Translations under genes and position numbers: made by a program
In this document: positions 60,725 through 64,000 of the stretch, in pieces
Numbering within the stretch: the first letter of the stretch is position 1
Layout of the letters: each line of letters opens with the position of its first letter
The notes under the pieces: model-generated
Told to the model about the DNA's origin: nothing
Seen by the model: only the letters and a program-made list of their open reading frames with translations
The model's database searches: none
Assembly (NCBI GenBank): GCA_029983695.1
Contig: JASBZB010000012.1
Coordinates: 38,496 to 102,495, forward strand
Direction of reading: 5' to 3'
Length of the DNA: 64,000 bases
Source of the DNA: Lutispora sp003527145
GTDB lineage: Bacteria > Bacillota > Clostridia > Lutisporales > Lutisporaceae

Positions 60725-62824
60725 TCAGTCCCAATTCATCAGCCCATAGCCTTTGATACAAGCATAGTCAAGGGAATAGCTCTTGATTTTGCAGGCGTCG
60801 CCGGAATTGCCCTCAACGGTGTAAACACGGCTTCCGTCTGTGCCGATAACAAGCCCTACATGGTCTGCACTCCCGTCTGAATCCCAATCGAAAAAGATAG
60901 CGTCGCCGGGGGCTATGTTGCTGTAATTTCGGTCACCCCATTGTCCGCGAGAGGTAAACCACGGAATCCCCTGCGACTGGCAGGCTGCAAAACGCGGCTC
61001 GGATAAGCCTGCTTGCCCGTAGCACCAGGATACGAAACAGGCGCACCATTCCACGCGGCTGTTAAAGCCGTACCAGCTCCAATAGGGAGCGCCGCCCACA
61101 TTCCCGACTTGTGACTTTGCAAGTTCTACAAGCTGCGGATTGCCGGGACGTGTGCCGTTTACCAAGTGAACGCCGCTTAAATCCTCGGACGGGTTCACAT
61201 CGGGAGAGCCGCCGCCGAACAGTAACGGCTTGTTGCCGCTTGTTTCCAAGTAAACGCGGTACATTTCAAGCTGTTCTGCCGTTAAAAGCTCCGGCACGAA
61301 AGAGGATATCGCCTTATTTGTCAGCTTGACATTGAGAATGTAATAGTTGTAGGGTACTTCGACGGTATAGGTGTCTGTATGGGTGTTTCCGTCCTCGTCC
61401 GTCCATGTATCGGTACGGGTTTCCGTCCGATAGCGTACCTCCACGGTTTCGGTGAGCGTCAGCGTATACTGCCTGTCAAAGACGCGCTGCAATTCTGCCT
61501 GTGCGCTCTGCGGGGTGTAACTCTGCAAAAGGGCGGTCAGATAGGAAGCCAGTTCGTGGGGGTTATGCCCGATATTATCAAGGTCATAGCGGTATTCATC
61601 ATAGCCGGGGTTATCGCGCTCAATATTGTCTATCCTGTATTGCAGTTCATTTTCCTTTGCGGCATAGCTGTTTTCCACCGCCACAAGGTCGCTGTCCTCC
61701 GACGTGTACGACGTTCCCAATATGCCGTTTAAGGTGCCGGAAAACATAGAGGAAAAAGAGGACAGTCCCGCAAAAATAATAATGAACAGCAGCAGCGCGG
61801 CAATGGCAATGATGACACCTGTCGGGTGCCGCGCCACAAATGCAAATCCTTTCCGCGTCTGCTCGGCGGTTTTCTTTGCTGCCTTGCCGACATTCTTTGC
61901 GGTCTTTACACCGCCCGACTTTACCGCTTTTGCATACTGCCGCTTGATTCGCTGCTTCTGCCAAAGGCGGGAAAGGGGGTTGCTTTTAAGCTGCGGGTTA
62001 TTATGCAGCGTCTTATGATACTGAAAATCCACGTTTGCCTGAAACGCTGCTTTTTCCGCTTTGGCTGCCGCCCTGTAGGGTTTCAGCCTATGGCTGCGGT
62101 AGCCCTGCCGGATTTTCCGCGCCCCGTATTTTGCGCCGCGCTCCGCTAATTCCTCGGATTTGTGCGCTCCCTCAACGCCGGAATTGTCCTTTTCAACGGA
62201 ATGTATCTTGTTATGGATAAAACTACCCGCTTCCTGCGCGGGGCGGGGCAACGGGTTTTTGTTGGTTTTTCCGGGCATGGGCTTTTCCCGTTCTTCAAAG
62301 TGCAGGCGGGTTTTGCCTTTACCTGTGGCTTCGTCAAAGGTGCGCTCCGCAGCAAGTTTCTTTTTCTTCGGAATAGCCGCCTTTGCCGCGTCTAAGCGGT
62401 CAGCCGCTTTGTCGGATTTCCTGATATACTTTTCAAGCTCCGGGTTATGAAGTTCCTCGTCGGTAAATTGCAGACGGGACGATTTCATTTGTGCGGCAGC
62501 TTCCCGCTGCGCCCGCTGTACCGCCTTTTTGGACGCTTTGCGGGTATGCGCTGCGTCTATGCGGTGAAAAAGCTGCTCGGCATCTCCCGTGTCCTGCCTG
62601 TGGGATAGTTCGGGCGCAGGGGGCAAAGGGGCAGCATTGGAAGATACAGGGTCAAGCTGCGCCGCGTCCTGTGCCGCCTGTTGTTCCGGCGTTTTCTGAA
62701 AATCCGGGTCTTGCTCCCGTTTACTCACGCGCTCGGTTTCGCCTGTGGTTTCGTTTTGCCTCATCAGCCCGTCACGGCTCATTTTCTGCGTGATTTTGTC
62801 ACGGGGCTTTAAGGGGTCTTTCAA
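60725..62824 (-). CDS. Membrane protein with CHAP peptidoglycan hydrolase domain (CD1108-like)
   Basis: 699 aa. A basic cytoplasmic region of about 330 residues, one TM segment (GVIIAIAALLLFIIIFAG, about 335-355), an external domain, then CHAP at the C-terminus (about 570-699): catalytic Cys in EWCACFVSWCYGQAGL, His in SADHVGLVIG, and VEGNSGD. It cuts the cell wall locally for the mating channel, as the VirB1 equivalent of Gram-positive elements. The start is TTG at 62824 with GGAGGTG upstream, overlapping the methyltransferase stop. Confidence 0.88.
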   Translation of the reverse strand: MKDPLKPRDKITQKMSRDGLMRQNETTGETERVSKREQDPDFQKTPEQQAAQDAAQLDPVSSNAAPLPPAPELSHRQDTGDAEQLFHRIDAAHTRKASKKAVQRAQREAAAQMKSSRLQFTDEELHNPELEKYIRKSDKAADRLDAAKAAIPKKKKLAAERTFDEATGKGKTRLHFEEREKPMPGKTNKNPLPRPAQEAGSFIHNKIHSVEKDNSGVEGAHKSEELAERGAKYGARKIRQGYRSHRLKPYRAAAKAEKAAFQANVDFQYHKTLHNNPQLKSNPLSRLWQKQRIKRQYAKAVKSGGVKTAKNVGKAAKKTAEQTRKGFAFVARHPTGVIIAIAALLLFIIIFAGLSSFSSMFSGTLNGILGTSYTSEDSDLVAVENSYAAKENELQYRIDNIERDNPGYDEYRYDLDNIGHNPHELASYLTALLQSYTPQSAQAELQRVFDRQYTLTLTETVEVRYRTETRTDTWTDEDGNTHTDTYTVEVPYNYYILNVKLTNKAISSFVPELLTAEQLEMYRVYLETSGNKPLLFGGGSPDVNPSEDLSGVHLVNGTRPGNPQLVELAKSQVGNVGGAPYWSWYGFNSRVEWCACFVSWCYGQAGLSEPRFAACQSQGIPWFTSRGQWGDRNYSNIAPGDAIFFDWDSDGSADHVGLVIGTDGSRVYTVEGNSGDACKIKSYSLDYACIKGYGLMNWD

Positions 62825-63771
62825 GAGTTATCACCTCCAATCCGCGCCCTTGCAAGGGCGCAATACTCGGTATTTAGTTCAATGCCAATATAGCGGCGGT
62901 CAAGGGTTTTCGCCGCAAGCCCCGTCGTGCCGCTTCCAAAGAACGGGTCAAGGACAATGCCGCCTTTCGGACAGCCCGCCATAATGCAGGTTTCCGCTAA
63001 CTTCGGGGGAAAGGCAGCAAAATGACCGCCTTTGTAGGGTACGGTATTGATAAGCCAAACGTCGCGCTTGTTGCGTATGGTGGGGATAAGCGCGTCGTCA
63101 TAATAGCCGCCTTTTCTCGCCCTGTTGATACCTTGTACCTTGCCTTGTCCGGGTACTTCCCCGGCGTATTTGTGATTTGCGCCGCGCCCGGATTTGTATC
63201 GCGCCGCCGTTGTGGGGGCTATGGGTTCGGCAATAGCGGCAGCGTCATAGAAATACTTTTTTGACTTCGTAAGCAAAAAAATGTGTTCATAGCAGCGGCT
63301 CGGACGGTCTTTGACGCTTTCGGGCATGGGGTTGTCTTTCTGCCAAATAATATCGCTGCGTAAAAACCACCCGTCAGAGCGCAGGGCAAAAGCTAAAAGC
63401 CACGGAATACCGATTAAATCTTTTTGCTTGCAGCCCGCCGCCTGTCTTGCGATATATACGCCTTGCCCGTTCCTGCCTTTGGGGTTTTTGGGGTCGGTGT
63501 AGCTGCCCTTACTGCCTGTGCCGCAATAGGTGTCCGCGATATTTAACCAGAATGTACCGTCTGAACGGAGTACCCGGCGCAGTTCCCGAAAAACCGCAAC
63601 AAGCCTTTCAATGTACTGTTCCGGCGTGTCCTCGCGTCCAATCTGGGCTTCAAGCCCATAATCCCGCAAAGCATAGTAGGGCGGTGATGTTACGGCACAA
63701 TGGACGCTTTCGTCGGGAAGCTCCCGCAAGGCAAAGAGCGCGTCCCTGTTGATGATTGCGTCCGTTTTCAT
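62821..63771 (-). CDS. Adenine/N4-cytosine DNA methyltransferase
   Basis: 316 aa. Motif IV is TSPPYYALRDYG (SPPY type, seen in N4-cytosine and some N6-adenine enzymes), and motif I is LDPFFGSGTTGLAAK near the end, so the order is beta class (D12/N4-like). No restriction endonuclease gene is nearby, so it is an orphan and probably protects the element or blocks restriction in the recipient. The ATG overlaps the virB4 stop (ATGA). The recognition sequence cannot be predicted. Confidence 0.9.
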   Translation of the reverse strand: MKTDAIINRDALFALRELPDESVHCAVTSPPYYALRDYGLEAQIGREDTPEQYIERLVAVFRELRRVLRSDGTFWLNIADTYCGTGSKGSYTDPKNPKGRNGQGVYIARQAAGCKQKDLIGIPWLLAFALRSDGWFLRSDIIWQKDNPMPESVKDRPSRCYEHIFLLTKSKKYFYDAAAIAEPIAPTTAARYKSGRGANHKYAGEVPGQGKVQGINRARKGGYYDDALIPTIRNKRDVWLINTVPYKGGHFAAFPPKLAETCIMAGCPKGGIVLDPFFGSGTTGLAAKTLDRRYIGIELNTEYCALARARIGGDNS

Positions 63772-63945
63772 GCGCCCCTCACTTCCTCCGGCTTCGTCGT
63801 CATGACCCGGTAAAGCTCGGTATTCTGCGGGAAACGGTCTACAAATGGCAGTACCACGTTGCCGTAGAAGATAAGCCCCTCGCCCGCTTCGGTGTGGGTA
63901 ACGTACTTCATTTGCTGCGGGGAAATGTTAAGCTGCTTTGCAAGG
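63768..63945 (-). pseudogene. virB4/TraE ATPase, 3' end only
   Basis: 59 codons in frame: LAKQLNISPQQMKYVTHTEAGEGLIFYGN, then LPFVDRFPQNTELYRVMTTKPEEV and stop. This is the C-terminal end of the VirB4-like ATPase of conjugative elements. Going upstream the frame meets TGA (63947-63949 region) at once and similarity stops. The gene is therefore cut at about 63,945/63,946. The coding part begins outside the window, beyond the inserted sequence. If no second copy exists, transfer by this element is probably lost. Confidence 0.78.
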
Positions 63946-64000
63946 TGTCAATTTTCAAATTAAACTAGGAAGTTTTTCTCATATTGTAACTGGAAGTAAT
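63946..64000. mobile_element. End of an inserted element (insertion-sequence-like)
   Basis: Composition changes abruptly to AT-rich. The junction begins TGTCAATTTTCAAATTAAAC, and the TG...start is common to several IS families including IS21-like ones. Only 55 bases are visible, so no family is assigned with confidence. Confidence 0.5.

Noticed and set aside
40364..64000. Antibiotic-resistance genes such as tet(M) or van in the element
   Set aside because: No resistance gene is visible; the leader peptide and kinase only resemble parts that accompany them elsewhere.
1..64000. CRISPR arrays, rRNA and tRNA genes
   Set aside because: No regularly spaced repeats and no recognisable rRNA or tRNA sequence were seen on reading; a tRNA scan could still find a missed gene.

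Overview
The window looks like a low-GC anaerobic Firmicute of the Clostridia. Evidence by eye: AT-rich intergenic DNA, strong AGGAGG-type ribosome sites with frequent TTG and GTG starts, a sigma-54 regulator of PrpR type, and a gut-Clostridia type conjugative element. No rRNA, tRNA or CRISPR array was seen. Two parts differ in composition: chromosome and accessory islands (1 to about 40,320, AT-rich) and an integrated conjugative element (about 40,320 to beyond 64,000, clearly richer in G+C in its transfer genes).

Region 1 (1-8,487) is a catabolic operon on the minus strand: a tripartite tricarboxylate transporter (tctC, tctB, tctA), an IlvD/Edd dehydratase, and a split altronate-dehydratase-like pair (SAF domain plus catalytic part). 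A PrpR_N-PAS-AAA+ sigma-54 activator lies just upstream. A good -24/-12 promoter and a 16-bp palindrome lie between regulator and operon. Region 2 (8,658-14,457) is ordinary metabolism: nitroreductase, sirtuin, acetyltransferase, a helical unknown, aspartate kinase and glycerate kinase.

Region 3 (14,570-25,394) is an unusual cluster: a two-OB-fold SSB-like protein, two overlapping WYL-domain proteins, and, facing them, two overlapping P-loop ATPases (633 and 1630 aa) with a YgjP-like metallopeptidase upstream. A 21-nt exact repeat occurs just before the WYL genes and again about 10.8 kb away. Region 4 (25,673-29,931) has a small repeat protein, a decapitated DUF4143 ATPase and a helicase fused to a DUF2726-like nuclease domain.

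Region 5 (30,086-36,868) is the best candidate for a little-described system. It is one compact eight-gene operon: two stand-alone TIR-like proteins, an Nmad2 nucleotide-modification protein, a TIR-SLOG protein, a thymidylate-kinase-like protein, a protein of the 5-hmdU-kinase helical-domain type, a thymidylate-synthase-like enzyme with an altered active site, and a small membrane protein. The gene content suggests that a modified thymidine nucleotide is made and then sensed or used by TIR effectors in immunity. An HD-DUF429 fusion follows at 37,562-38,815.

Region 6 starts with a short alanyl-tRNA-synthetase paralogue cut by the conjugative element. The element begins with a large serine recombinase and carries regulatory genes, a two-component system with a lipoprotein, MobC and relaxase, an AT-rich HNH-like cargo gene flanked by short direct repeats, and a long transfer operon (antirestriction/LPD protein, topoisomerase III, DUF4366, DUF4315, CHAP protein, DNA methyltransferase, virB4). 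A 35-nt inverted repeat appears upstream of mobC and at the 3' end of topB, and a probable small RNA and a leader-peptide attenuator lie near the recombinase end. virB4 is broken at 63,945/63,946 by what looks like the end of an insertion sequence. The other end of the element is outside the window.
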